A stretch of DNA of 64,000 nt from Actinoplanes sandaracinus (GTDB lineage Bacteria > Actinomycetota > Actinomycetes > Mycobacteriales > Micromonosporaceae): the NCBI RefSeq assembly GCF_030009775.1, contig NZ_JASCTH010000001.1, positions 282,899 to 346,898 of the forward strand. Direction: 5' to 3'. The translations under genes and the position numbers were made by a program. Under the pieces are notes generated by a model that worked only from the letters and a program-made list of their open reading frames with translations, was not told the DNA's origin and searched no databases. Below, one piece after another: positions 9,287 through 19,605 of the stretch; the first letter of the stretch is position 1, and every line of letters begins with the position of its first letter.

Positions 9287-10999
9287 GTGGACAACACCCC
9301 CGGAGTGCAGCAGTTGACGCTGCCGTTCGTACCGCTTCAGGTGACGCCGGCCAAGGCAGGCCGCGCCGTGGAGGTACACCGCACAACCGTCTACCGCCTC
9401 ACCACGCCCGCGAACCGTGACGGATTGCGGGCTGCGCTGAACTGGGATTACCTCGATGAGAAGGACTTCACCGTCGAGGACGACGTGATGATCGCGGGAC
9501 TTCCTGCCCTGCTCGTCCACGGCACCGTGCCGTGCGAATCCGCCGATTGGTGCCATGTCGTCACCAGCCTGACCAGTGTCGAGGTCGCCATCGGCTACAG
9601 CAGCGCGGGCAGCGCCATCCTGCTTGCCCTCGACGACAACGTGTACGGGCTCGCCTTTGGTCACGTCGGCCGTCATCTCTTCCGCTCCGACCTCGTCGAG
9701 CCCGGCTTCGGGATTCACTTCGCGATCCGCAGCATCGATCCCCGCACGATCAAGGCCCTCCAGCGCCGCGTCTTCGACGCGAGAGGGCGCGTCGACCACA
9801 GCACCGTGCTTGGCGGCCAGCCGATTCGTGCCTTCGCGGTGGAGACCTTCGGCGAGATGATCGGCCAGATCAAGGGTGGGCTCACCGAGGCTTCCACCCT
9901 GGCCGCAGTCCGTTCGGGCCGGCGGCTGCCGACCGTTACCGGTAGCGACTCGTTGCAGGTACCGCTGAGCACCGATCCGGATGGGCTCGTCGCAGACTTG
10001 CGCAGCATCGGCTGTGTCTGTGCCACGGCCTCCCCCGACCCCGAACTCGAATTCATCGCCCAGGTGCAGCCGGTCAAAGCCGGACTCCGCACTGAGCGCC
10101 TGAACAAGGCGCTCGACGAGTTGCTCGGCCAGGACGATCCGGTACGGGCTGGCTTGTCGCTGCCCTCCGGCCTGGCCGAGTACGTCGCCTCGGCGGATGC
10201 TTTCCGGATCGCCATCCCCGGATTCCGTCCGGCTATCGTCGACGACATCGACCTCGACGATGTGCTGCGTACGGTTCGCACACGCGGCGACGGAAGGCGC
10301 CTGAACACGCTCAAGACCGGAACGATTGGCATCGCGATCGACGGCCAGCCGGAGCCTGTCGAGGTGTCCGCGCACCGGTGGCTGACAGCGGAGATCCCGT
10401 CGGGCGCATCCCGCATGATCTACCTTGACGGGCAGTGGTACGAGATCGGCGAACGGTACCTTGATTTCCTCCGCGCTGAGATCAACACGCTCTTGACCAC
10501 GCCGTCCTCCATCACGCTGCCGCCCTGGGACTCGACCGTCTCTGAAGAGGTCTACAACAAGATTGCCGCCGCACAGCCCGGCTACCTGTGCCTCGACCAG
10601 AAGTTCGTACGCTCCGGGCTGCACAGTTGGGGCCAGGGCATAGAGGTGTGCGACCTGCTCGGTCCCGCCGACGAGTTAATCCACGTCAAACGCGCCGATC
10701 GTTCGTCCCTGCTCAGTCACCTCTTCGCCCAGGGCGTCGTCTCGGCGGACACGCTGCAGACCGAGCCGCAGGCACGTGAGCGGTTCGCGGCGCGTGTCGA
10801 GGAAGTCTCCGATGGCAAGCGCACGGTTCCGCTCAATTTCATGCCTACGAAGGTCGTATACGCGATCGCGTTGAAGTCCGGTGACCCTCTGACGCCGCAG
10901 ACACTGTTCACCTTTGCCCAGGTCGCTATGCGGCGGGCGGTACGTCATCTGCGCGCCTCGATGATCGACGTTGAGGTCGTGGCCATCCCCTCGGCATAG
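9287..10999 (+). CDS. TIGR04141/DUF6119-like sporadically distributed protein
   Basis: 570 residues from GTG at 9287, chosen because GAAGGAG lies four bases upstream. No signal peptide or membrane segment. The sequence matches my recollection of TIGR04141 (DUF6119): a GLAFGHVGRHLF block near residue 125, FGIHFAIRSIDPRTIKAL, and a C-terminal CDLLGPADELIHVKRADRSS-SHLFAQG block near residues 460-490. The family has a patchy distribution and no established biochemical activity that I know. It is divergent from a type I restriction operon and shares its promoter region, which suggests a defence or DNA-maintenance role. The HVKR...SSLLSHL block is the most conserved-looking stretch. Confidence 0.7.
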   Translation: MDNTPGVQQLTLPFVPLQVTPAKAGRAVEVHRTTVYRLTTPANRDGLRAALNWDYLDEKDFTVEDDVMIAGLPALLVHGTVPCESADWCHVVTSLTSVEVAIGYSSAGSAILLALDDNVYGLAFGHVGRHLFRSDLVEPGFGIHFAIRSIDPRTIKALQRRVFDARGRVDHSTVLGGQPIRAFAVETFGEMIGQIKGGLTEASTLAAVRSGRRLPTVTGSDSLQVPLSTDPDGLVADLRSIGCVCATASPDPELEFIAQVQPVKAGLRTERLNKALDELLGQDDPVRAGLSLPSGLAEYVASADAFRIAIPGFRPAIVDDIDLDDVLRTVRTRGDGRRLNTLKTGTIGIAIDGQPEPVEVSAHRWLTAEIPSGASRMIYLDGQWYEIGERYLDFLRAEINTLLTTPSSITLPPWDSTVSEEVYNKIAAAQPGYLCLDQKFVRSGLHSWGQGIEVCDLLGPADELIHVKRADRSSLLSHLFAQGVVSADTLQTEPQARERFAARVEEVSDGKRTVPLNFMPTKVVYAIALKSGDPLTPQTLFTFAQVAMRRAVRHLRASMIDVEVVAIPSA

Positions 11000-11100
11000 A
11001 GGAGACAACGAACACCCATAGAGATCCTCCGATGACGCGGCGTGCCTTCGTCCGATAGGGTGACGGCCGGTTGATGCCGCATCGCTACGGGAGGGCCGCG

Positions 11101-11367
11101 ATGGGTTCGATCGCGCAGTTTCTTGGGCGAGCGGTGGATTTGCATCGGCAGGCCGCGTCGTTGCTACTTGACGCGGAAGCGGCGGTCGGAGGGCTGGAGA
11201 ATGACCAGTTCGCGGGTGCGGCGGCCGATGGTGAACTGCGGCGACTGGTAGCTCAGTTGCAGGCCGTGGCCCAAGCCGGTCTGCCCGGCTGGCTCGGCAT
11301 GCCACTCGACGGGCGGATCGTCAGCATCCTTCGGGCGTCGGCTCGATCAACGCCTTGCTGTGGCTAG
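11101..11367 (+). pseudogene. Short remnant resembling the N-terminus of an FtsK/SpoIIIE-type protein
   Basis: An 88-residue frame starts at ATG 11101 with GGGAGG six bases upstream, a real-looking initiation site. It begins GSIAQFLGRAVDLHRQAAS and continues as a helical segment (AEAAVGGLENDQF, ELRRLVAQLQAVAQ). This resembles the non-catalytic N-terminus of large FtsK/SpoIIIE-domain ATPases in Micromonosporaceae, as far as I recall. The frame stops after RASARSTPCCG, with no ATPase domain. The tail overlaps the end of coxE on the other strand by 21 bases. Either it is a truncated gene left by a rearrangement at the island edge or a small genuine protein. Confidence 0.4.
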
Positions 11368-12606
11368 TTTCCGCAGGTGGCGAGCGGCTTCGGTGAGGTC
11401 GGCGAAGGTCGCGGCGGGGAGCAGCCGGTCGCAGAACCCGAGGGCGGCGGCCATGCCGCCCACACTCGGGGCGAATCCCGGCACGCCGGCGCGAGGGTTC
11501 AACCACAGGATTCGGTACGCGCGGCGGCGCAACCGAGCCATCGCGGCGGTCATCGCGGCGGGTGGATCGCTGTCCCAGCCGTCCGAGGCGATCAGGACCA
11601 CGCCGCCGCGGACCGCGTTGCCGTGGTGGGAGTCCAGCAGGGCGGCGATGTTGGCGGCTATCCGGGTGCCGCCGAAACGGTCGGCGACCGCGGCGCCGGC
11701 CTGGTCGACGGCCTCCCGGGGGGACGTGTGGCGCAGTGGGACGGTCAGGCGGGTGAGGCGGGTGGCGAACGCGAACACCTCGGCGTCGGCGACCGTCGTG
11801 AACGCGCGCATCATCTGCAGGTAGGCGGCCGCCTGGGCGCGCATCGACTCGCTCACGTCGCAGAGCAGGACCACCCGGCGAGGGCGGGCGACCGGGCGCT
11901 CCCGTACCACCGTGATCGCCTCCCAGCCGGTGCGGCGGGCCCGGGCGATGGTAGGACGCAACGCCACCCGGCGGCCGGTGGGATCGGGACTGTGGCGGCG
12001 GCTGCGGCGCTGGGGCCAGTGGGTCAGGGCGGCCCGCAACGCCTCGCCGAGGGCTGCGGTCTGGGCCTGGTCGAGGTCCTCGAACGGGCTTGCGGCGAGG
12101 GCCGCGAGGGCGCTGGGGCGCGGCTCGGGCAGGTGGGTCTCATCGTCGCCGGTGGATGGCCCGCCGGCGGACACGATGGTGGGCAGGGTGGCCCAGGGCA
12201 GGCCTTCGCCTCCGGCGGCGGGCTCGTCGCCGGTTCCCGGGACGGTGACATGCACGCCGTCGTCACGGCGATTCGGGGGTACGGCGGAACGGGTCAACGG
12301 CAACGGCGGGCCACCGTCGAAGACCGTCGCGAAGACGCGGTCGAAGATTGCCAGGTCGGCGTGGCGGCGGACCACTGCCACCCGGGCCGTCCAGTACAGA
12401 ATGCTCCGGGACGCCGGCGGGCTGACCGCCAAGGCCCGGACCAGGTCGTCGGTTTCGGTGAGGCCGGCCGGCAGGCCCGCACGGCGCAGCCGGGCCACGA
12501 ACGCTACGGCGAACGCGGCCCGGTCGGTGCCCCGGAGCAGTCCCGGGGCGGGCTCAGTCGCGGGCAACGAACCAGACGATGACAGCGGCGGCGGCCACCA
12601 CGACAC
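11347..12606 (-). CDS. coxE: VWA-domain protein, CoxE type
   Basis: About 419 residues. The C-terminal half is a von Willebrand A domain with the MIDAS motif DVSESM (VVLLCDVSESMRAQ), a downstream FGGTRI segment and LIASDGWDSD. The N-terminal part (LLRGTDRAAFAVAFVARLRRAG) is the helical region usual in CoxE. CoxE works with the MoxR ATPase CoxD in maturing the Cu-Mo centre of CO dehydrogenase in carboxidotrophs (established for the family). The start is uncertain: GTG at 12606 overlaps coxG by 53 bases, and a later TTG or CTG near 12567-12540 is possible. It is the last gene of the cox operon. Confidence 0.88.
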   Translation of the reverse strand: MSWWPPPLSSSGSLPATEPAPGLLRGTDRAAFAVAFVARLRRAGLPAGLTETDDLVRALAVSPPASRSILYWTARVAVVRRHADLAIFDRVFATVFDGGPPLPLTRSAVPPNRRDDGVHVTVPGTGDEPAAGGEGLPWATLPTIVSAGGPSTGDDETHLPEPRPSALAALAASPFEDLDQAQTAALGEALRAALTHWPQRRSRRHSPDPTGRRVALRPTIARARRTGWEAITVVRERPVARPRRVVLLCDVSESMRAQAAAYLQMMRAFTTVADAEVFAFATRLTRLTVPLRHTSPREAVDQAGAAVADRFGGTRIAANIAALLDSHHGNAVRGGVVLIASDGWDSDPPAAMTAAMARLRRRAYRILWLNPRAGVPGFAPSVGGMAAALGFCDRLLPAATFADLTEAARHLRKLATARR

Positions 12607-13825
12607 CGACGGCTACCGGGATGACCCGCTTGTAGATCGAACCGCCGGCGATGTCGAGCAGATCGAGCGGCTCCGGCTCCTCGCTCCGCACGAACCGCCC
12701 GGTGGACGCGGTAGCCGCGTCCACCGGGGCGGCGGCCACCGGAGCAGCAGCCGTCGAGGCGCCGACAGCGGCAGGTGCGGCGGCATCGCCCCGTGCAGTG
12801 GCAGCCTCGGCAGCGGCCGCCGGCAGATCGGCAATCGGGGTGCGCAGCGGCGCGACCGGCTCCGGCGTGCCCTCCGCCACCTCGATCCTGCCTGCCGCCG
12901 GCTCCACCTCGCCCGCGGAAGGATCCGGCACGACCGGTGGGGCAGGAGCGGCGCCGGGCTCGAGGGCAGACGCCGGAGCGGCCGCGGCCAGCGGCACCGC
13001 ACTGCCCGGCGCGGTGCCGACAGCGGCGGTGCCGGATGTCGCGGAAACATCAGCGGCAGCGGCGGGCAGGTCCGCATTCGGGGTACGGAGCGGCGCGACC
13101 GGCTCCGGCGTGCCCACCGCCGTCTCGATCCGGCCCGCCGCCTGCTCCACCTCACCTGCGGATGGATCCGGAACGACCGGCGAAGCCGAAGCAGCCGGCG
13201 AAGCTGGAGCGGCCGGAGCCGCGCCCGGCTCCATCACGGCGGCGAGGGCCGGATCCGGATCGGTAACGGGAGTGGGTTCGGGGTGGGGAACGGCAGCGGG
13301 ACCAGACGTGGAGGTGGAGGTGGAGGCAGCAGCGGGAGCCGGGTTCGAGGCGGAACCTGGATCGCCGGCAGGAGCGGGGTCGGCGGCGAGCTTGGCTTCG
13401 AGGTTGGTGACGAACTGGGCCAGCAGCTTCGCCGACACCTCCTTGATCATGCCGCTGCCGAACTGGGCCAGCTTGCCGCTGATCTTCAGGTCGGTGTCGA
13501 CGGCGACCTTGGTGCTGTTCTCGCCGTCGGCCGTCAGGGCGGCGCTGATCACGGCGGCCGCGTTGCCGGCGGAGCGGGCGTCGCGGCCCTTGGCGTCGAT
13601 GACCGCACGGTAAGCGGTGGGGTCCTTCTCGACGAAGCGGGCGGTTCCGGAGAAGTCCGAGATCACCGGGCCGACCTTGACCTTCACTCTGCCCTGGTAG
13701 ATCTCGCCGTCGACGCCGGTGAGCCGGGCGCCGGGCATGCACCGGGCGACGCCTTCGAGGTCGGTCAGCACCCTCCAGGCCTGGTCGATCGGGATCGGCA
13801 CGGTGAACTCGTTGGTGATCTTCAA
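12554..13825 (-). CDS. coxG: CO dehydrogenase subunit G-like protein (SRPBCC) with long linker and C-terminal membrane anchor
   Basis: 423 residues from TTG at 13825, chosen because AGGAG lies six bases upstream and the text matches CoxG starts (KITNEFTVPIPIDQAWRVL). Residues 1-150 are an SRPBCC/CoxG fold (VARCMPGARLTGV, FSGTARFVEKD). A 230-residue Ala/Pro/Glu linker follows, then one membrane segment at the end (VIPVAVGVVVAAAAVIVWFVARD). The anchor fits CoxG's proposed role in recruiting CO dehydrogenase to the membrane. The linker contains two copies of a 38-40 residue unit. An upstream in-frame extension to 14029 is less likely. Confidence 0.85.
   Translation of the reverse strand: MKITNEFTVPIPIDQAWRVLTDLEGVARCMPGARLTGVDGEIYQGRVKVKVGPVISDFSGTARFVEKDPTAYRAVIDAKGRDARSAGNAAAVISAALTADGENSTKVAVDTDLKISGKLAQFGSGMIKEVSAKLLAQFVTNLEAKLAADPAPAGDPGSASNPAPAAASTSTSTSGPAAVPHPEPTPVTDPDPALAAVMEPGAAPAAPASPAASASPVVPDPSAGEVEQAAGRIETAVGTPEPVAPLRTPNADLPAAAADVSATSGTAAVGTAPGSAVPLAAAAPASALEPGAAPAPPVVPDPSAGEVEPAAGRIEVAEGTPEPVAPLRTPIADLPAAAAEAATARGDAAAPAAVGASTAAAPVAAAPVDAATASTGRFVRSEEPEPLDLLDIAGGSIYKRVIPVAVGVVVAAAAVIVWFVARD
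12823..13185 (-). repeat. Two-copy internal repeat in the coxG linker
   Basis: Two units, about 12823-12940 and 13065-13183, are offset by exactly 243 bases (81 codons). Each encodes SAGEVE-AAGRIE-GTPEPVAPLRTP-ADLPAAAA with few differences. The in-frame spacing indicates a tandem duplication within the gene. Confidence 0.8.
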
Positions 13826-13982
13826 TGGACTCTCCTGACTTGCGGCCGCAACGACGGTTGCGGCATCAGCGAGGAATCGCGGCGAAAGCGAGGGGTCACA
13901 GCGGAGGCGGAGATGCAGCGGAAGCGAGTGTGCGGCGACAGCGGACATCCAGGCGGAAGGGATGTGGGGCGGGAGCGTTGGG

Positions 13983-14918
13983 TCACGGCGTCGGCGGAGC
14001 CATCGGCCCACCGGCCGGCGATCCGACACCCGCGGACGACGACGCGGACGACGGGGCGGACGGCGAAGCGGACGGCAGGGCGCCGCCGATCAGATCGCGG
14101 TCGTCGGGGGTCTTGGCGATGGCGCCGATCGTGCGCAGCACATCCCCGGCCACCAGTTCGGTGACGCCGAGCGCCGCCAGCGCCGAGACCCAGTCGATCG
14201 TCTCCGCCAGCCCGGGCGCCTTGTCCAGGTCGAGCCCCCGCACCCGGCCGATGAACTCGCACGCGTCGCGGATGAGCGGGTCGGAGGCGCCCTCGACCGC
14301 GCGACGCACGATCGACGCCGCACGGTCCGGGGTGGGAAAGGGAATCCAGTGGTAGAGGCATCGGCGGCGCAGCGCGTCGTGCAGGTCGCGGCTGCGGTTG
14401 GAGGTCAGCACGACGACCGGCGGCCGGGTCGCGGCGAAGGTGCCGAGCTCGGGGATGGTGACGGCGGCCTCGCCGAGGAACTCGAAGAGCAGTGCCTCGA
14501 ACTCGTCGTCAGCCCGGTCGATCTCGTCGATCAGCAGGACGGGCGCGGTCGGCCCGTCGTGTCGGACAGCGCGCAGGATGGGCCGTTCCTGCAGGAACTC
14601 GGTGGTGAACAGGGAACTGTCATCCAGTGCGGCGCCGTGGGACTCGGCGAGCCGGATGTGCAGGAGCTGGCGCTGGTAGTTCCACTCGTACAGGGCTTCG
14701 CCGGCGGTCAGCCCCTCGTAGCACTGCAGCCGGAGGAACGGGGTGTCGAGGGCCTGGGCGAGGGCTTTGGCGGCCGCGGTCTTGCCGACTCCGGGTTCGC
14801 CCTCGAGCAGCAGCGGCTTGCCGAGCCGCAGGGCCAGGAAGATCGCCATGGCGAGGCCGTCGTCGGCCAGGTAGTCGACGGCGTCCAGGCGCTGGATGAC
14901 CTCTTCAGGATTGTTCAC
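13983..14918 (-). CDS. coxD: MoxR-family AAA+ ATPase, CoxD type
   Basis: 311 residues. Walker A is GEPGVGKTAAAK (about residues 40-51), Walker B is VLLIDEIDRAD (about residues 105-115), sensor 1 is VVVLTSNRSRDL, and the arginine-finger region is RRRCLYHW. CoxD-type MoxR ATPases insert sulfur and copper into the Mo-Cu cofactor of CO dehydrogenase, together with CoxE (established for Oligotropha). The last 35 residues are a Ser/Pro/Ala-rich tail probably not part of the fold. It overlaps the upstream mocA-like gene by 14 bases and is followed by 157 bases before coxG. Confidence 0.92.
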   Translation of the reverse strand: MNNPEEVIQRLDAVDYLADDGLAMAIFLALRLGKPLLLEGEPGVGKTAAAKALAQALDTPFLRLQCYEGLTAGEALYEWNYQRQLLHIRLAESHGAALDDSSLFTTEFLQERPILRAVRHDGPTAPVLLIDEIDRADDEFEALLFEFLGEAAVTIPELGTFAATRPPVVVLTSNRSRDLHDALRRRCLYHWIPFPTPDRAASIVRRAVEGASDPLIRDACEFIGRVRGLDLDKAPGLAETIDWVSALAALGVTELVAGDVLRTIGAIAKTPDDRDLIGGALPSASPSAPSSASSSAGVGSPAGGPMAPPTP

Positions 14919-15477
14919 TCGACAGCAGCCGTTCGTAGTCGTCGATGGTGTCCACGTCGATCGGCACGGCGCCGGCGGCGTCCATCTCGGTCACCGGGTG
15001 CCGGCCGGAGTGCAGCAGTCTCCACACCGCCTTGTCGCCGTGCGGGTTCGCCAGTTCATGGAAGACCGAGCGGTGGAACAGGAACGGGTGCCCGAGGCCG
15101 TCGGCATAGCGGCACACCCCGAGGGGCGCGGAGAGCAGAGAAAGGCGGCGGACGTCGTACGGGCGGACCAGCGGCTGGTCGCCGAGGAGCAGAACGAGCC
15201 GTTCCGATGAGACGAAAGGAATCGCCGAACTGATCGACGAGCCGCAGCCGGTGGAGAACGAAGGGTTCTCGATCACCCGTACCCCGGAAAGGTCGACGGT
15301 GGCCCGGATCTCCTCGGCCGAAGCGCCGACGGTGACCAGCAGTTCGTCGAAGCCGCAGGCCCGGGCCATGTCGAGGGTCGCGTCGAGCAGCGTGCGGCCG
15401 CGGAACGGCAACAGCTGCTTGGCCCGGCCGAGCCGCCGCGAGCCACCCGCGGCCAGCACCAGACCCCTGACCGTCAT
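14905..15477 (-). CDS. MocA-like molybdenum cofactor nucleotidyltransferase
   Basis: 190 residues from ATG 15477; a GTG at 15489 is an alternative and neither has a strong ribosome site. The N-terminus carries the nucleotidyltransferase signature LVLAAGGSRRLGRAKQLLP, followed by LLLGDQPLV (metal-binding Asp) and GHPFLFHRSVF. The family transfers CMP or GMP to molybdopterin; CO dehydrogenase uses the cytosine dinucleotide form, so CTP is the likely substrate (inference). It lies in the cox operon between the XdhC-YHS gene and coxD, overlapping coxD by 14 bases. Confidence 0.87.
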   Translation of the reverse strand: MTVRGLVLAAGGSRRLGRAKQLLPFRGRTLLDATLDMARACGFDELLVTVGASAEEIRATVDLSGVRVIENPSFSTGCGSSISSAIPFVSSERLVLLLGDQPLVRPYDVRRLSLLSAPLGVCRYADGLGHPFLFHRSVFHELANPHGDKAVWRLLHSGRHPVTEMDAAGAVPIDVDTIDDYERLLSSEQS

Positions 15478-15532
15478 GACCGACCGCACCGCGGCGAAGC
15501 AAGGGCCAGGAGGTCATGACCGGAAGGCCCGG

Positions 15533-16510
15533 TCATGACGTTCGGCCGCGTGTGTGCTTCTCGAGGCAGCCGGGGCAGCAGAACCAGAAGTCCTCGCCGT
15601 CGACGACGCCGTGCGGCGTCTCCGGGCCGATGACCACGGTCATTCCGCAGGCGGGATCGACGGCGGTGGCCGCGGGGACTTCCGGAGGAGCAGTGGTGGC
15701 CGGCCCGACGGGCAGGGTCGGGCCGGCCACGAATTCGGGCCCGGTTTTCGCGAGGGCGGCGGCCTCGGCATGGGCCGCGGCCTTCGGCGCGGGCGTCACC
15801 GCGGGCGCGGCGAGGCCGCCGGTCCGCATTTCCCGGACCACTTCCGCCAGCACCGACAGGGCGATCTCCTTGGGAGTACGGGCACCGATGTCGATTCCGG
15901 CGTGCGGGCGGATCCGGGCGCGCTCGTCGGCGGTCAGGCCCATCGCGTCGAGCAGGAGCGCTGCCCGGCGGTAGCCGGCGACCAGCGCGATGTGGGCGAC
16001 CGACGCGTCCAGGGCTGCCCGGATGGCCTGTTCCTCGTCGCGGCCGAGCCCGGCCACGACCACCGCCGTGGCGCCCGGACAGGTGGACGTCACCGTGAAG
16101 TCGAGGAATTCGGCGAGGGCGGCGACGGCCGTACCGATGGGGGTGTCTCCGGTGACCGCGATCAGCGGTTTCGGCAGCACCGGCCGCAGGAAGATCTCGA
16201 TGGCCCCGCCGGAGTGGCAGGGGTTGACGACGACGCGCGCGCCGGGGGTGTCCGGGAATGCGGCCGAGTCCTCGGGCAGCACCCGCAGCAGGACGGTGTT
16301 GCCGTCGCGCAGCGTGTCCATGGCCGCGGCCCGCACCGACGTCTCCGCGCAGACGCCGCCGACGAAGCCCTCGATGGATCCGTCGGCGAGGATCACGGCG
16401 TCGTCGCCGGCCCGGGCGGAGGTGGGTTCCTGTGCGCGGACGACGGTGGCGTGCACGAACGGCCGGCGCGCGACGGTCAGCTCATGCGCCCGATCGGCGA
16501 TCGGCGTCAT
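15533..16510 (-). CDS. XdhC-family molybdenum enzyme maturation factor with C-terminal YHS domain
   Basis: 325 residues from ATG 16510, with GAGGAG six bases upstream. Residues 1-110 are the XdhC N-domain (PFVHATVVRAQEP, GSIEGFVGGVCAE). Residues 115-215 are the Rossmann-like XdhC C-domain, ending GIDIGARTPKEIALSVLAEVV. An Ala/Pro linker leads to a YHS domain (VDPACGMTV ... FWFCCPGCLEKH) at the C-terminus. XdhC proteins bind Mo cofactor and help sulfurate it. YHS modules bind metals, often copper, which is notable because the active site here is Mo-Cu. It follows coxL after a terminator-like hairpin and a G-rich gap. Confidence 0.88.
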   Translation of the reverse strand: MTPIADRAHELTVARRPFVHATVVRAQEPTSARAGDDAVILADGSIEGFVGGVCAETSVRAAAMDTLRDGNTVLLRVLPEDSAAFPDTPGARVVVNPCHSGGAIEIFLRPVLPKPLIAVTGDTPIGTAVAALAEFLDFTVTSTCPGATAVVVAGLGRDEEQAIRAALDASVAHIALVAGYRRAALLLDAMGLTADERARIRPHAGIDIGARTPKEIALSVLAEVVREMRTGGLAAPAVTPAPKAAAHAEAAALAKTGPEFVAGPTLPVGPATTAPPEVPAATAVDPACGMTVVIGPETPHGVVDGEDFWFCCPGCLEKHTRGRTS

Positions 16511-16534
16511 CGCGTACTCCTCATGAAGGTCTGC

Positions 16535-16610
16535 GGGGGGGCGGCGGGGGGCCCGGGGGGGGGGGGGGGCCCCCCGGGGGGGTGGGGGGGGGGGGGGGGG
16601 GGGGGGGGCG
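16535..16610. other. Extreme G/C homopolymer tract between coxL and the XdhC-YHS gene
   Basis: Runs include 15 G (16555-16569), 6 C, 7 G and 25 G (16584-16608). No gene fits. The runs could be natural G-quadruplex-type sequence or a base-calling artefact; a similar tract ends the window. Confidence 0.8.
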
Positions 16611-16673
16611 CGGCCGGCCGTTCGGGGAGGGGCGTCAGCGCTTACCCCTCTTTCCGGCCTGGGGGGGGCCGCC

Positions 16674-16700
16674 GGGGGCCACGGGTGGGGCGTGGCCCCC
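16674..16700 (-). terminator. Hairpin after coxL
   Basis: A perfect 10-base stem, GGGGGCCACG (16674-16683) and CGTGGCCCCC (16691-16700), with a 7-base loop lies 14 bases beyond the coxL stop. There is no T-run, as is common in high-GC actinomycetes. It may reduce expression of the accessory genes relative to coxMSL. Confidence 0.65.
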
Positions 16701-16713
16701 GGCGGGGGAATGC

Positions 16714-19103
<2,390 letters not shown>

Positions 19104-19107
<4 letters not shown>

Positions 19108-19601
19108 TGGGCCGCCACCTCCTGCTGTTCCCGGGCCGAAGTAGCCTCGTGGACCGCGGCCCAGCGGACCGAGCGGATGATCGAGGAGTAACCGGTGCAG
19201 CGGCAGATCTGGCCGGAGATGGCCTCGCGGATCTCGCCCTCGGTCGGGTCCGGGTTCTTGTCGAGCAGCGCCCGGCAGGTCATCAGCATGCCCGGCGTGC
19301 AGAAACCGCACTGCAGACCGTGGCACTGCCGGAAGCCCTCCTGGATCGGGTCCAGCTCGGCGCCGTCGGCCAGGTCCTCGACGGTGCGCACCTCGTGGCC
19401 GCCGGCCATCGCGGCGAGCACGGTGCACGACTTGACGGGCTCACCGTCCATCCACACCACGCACACGCCGCAGTTGCTGGTGTCGCAGCCCCAGTGGGTG
19501 CCGGTCAGGCCGAGCACGTCGCGCAGGAAGTGCACGAGCAGCATGCGGCCTTCGATCTCACGGGAGTACTCGACCCCGTTGACGGTCATCGTGACCTGCA
19601 T
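19104..19601 (-). CDS. coxS: Carbon monoxide dehydrogenase small (iron-sulfur) subunit
   Basis: 165 residues with two [2Fe-2S] clusters. The N-terminal plant-type cluster uses CDTSNCGVC and a later Cys in VKSC; the C-terminal helical cluster uses CGFCTPGM and CRCTGYSSI. It relays electrons from CoxL to the FAD of CoxM. It starts four bases after coxM and its stop overlaps the coxL start, so the three subunits are translationally linked. About 20 residues at the C-terminus extend past the usual end. Confidence 0.96.
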
Positions 19602-19605
19602 GAGT

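Noticed and set aside
11912..14164. A 750-residue plus-strand frame across coxE and coxG
   Set aside because: Low-complexity Arg/Gly/Ser-rich text; it is antisense to the supported cox genes.
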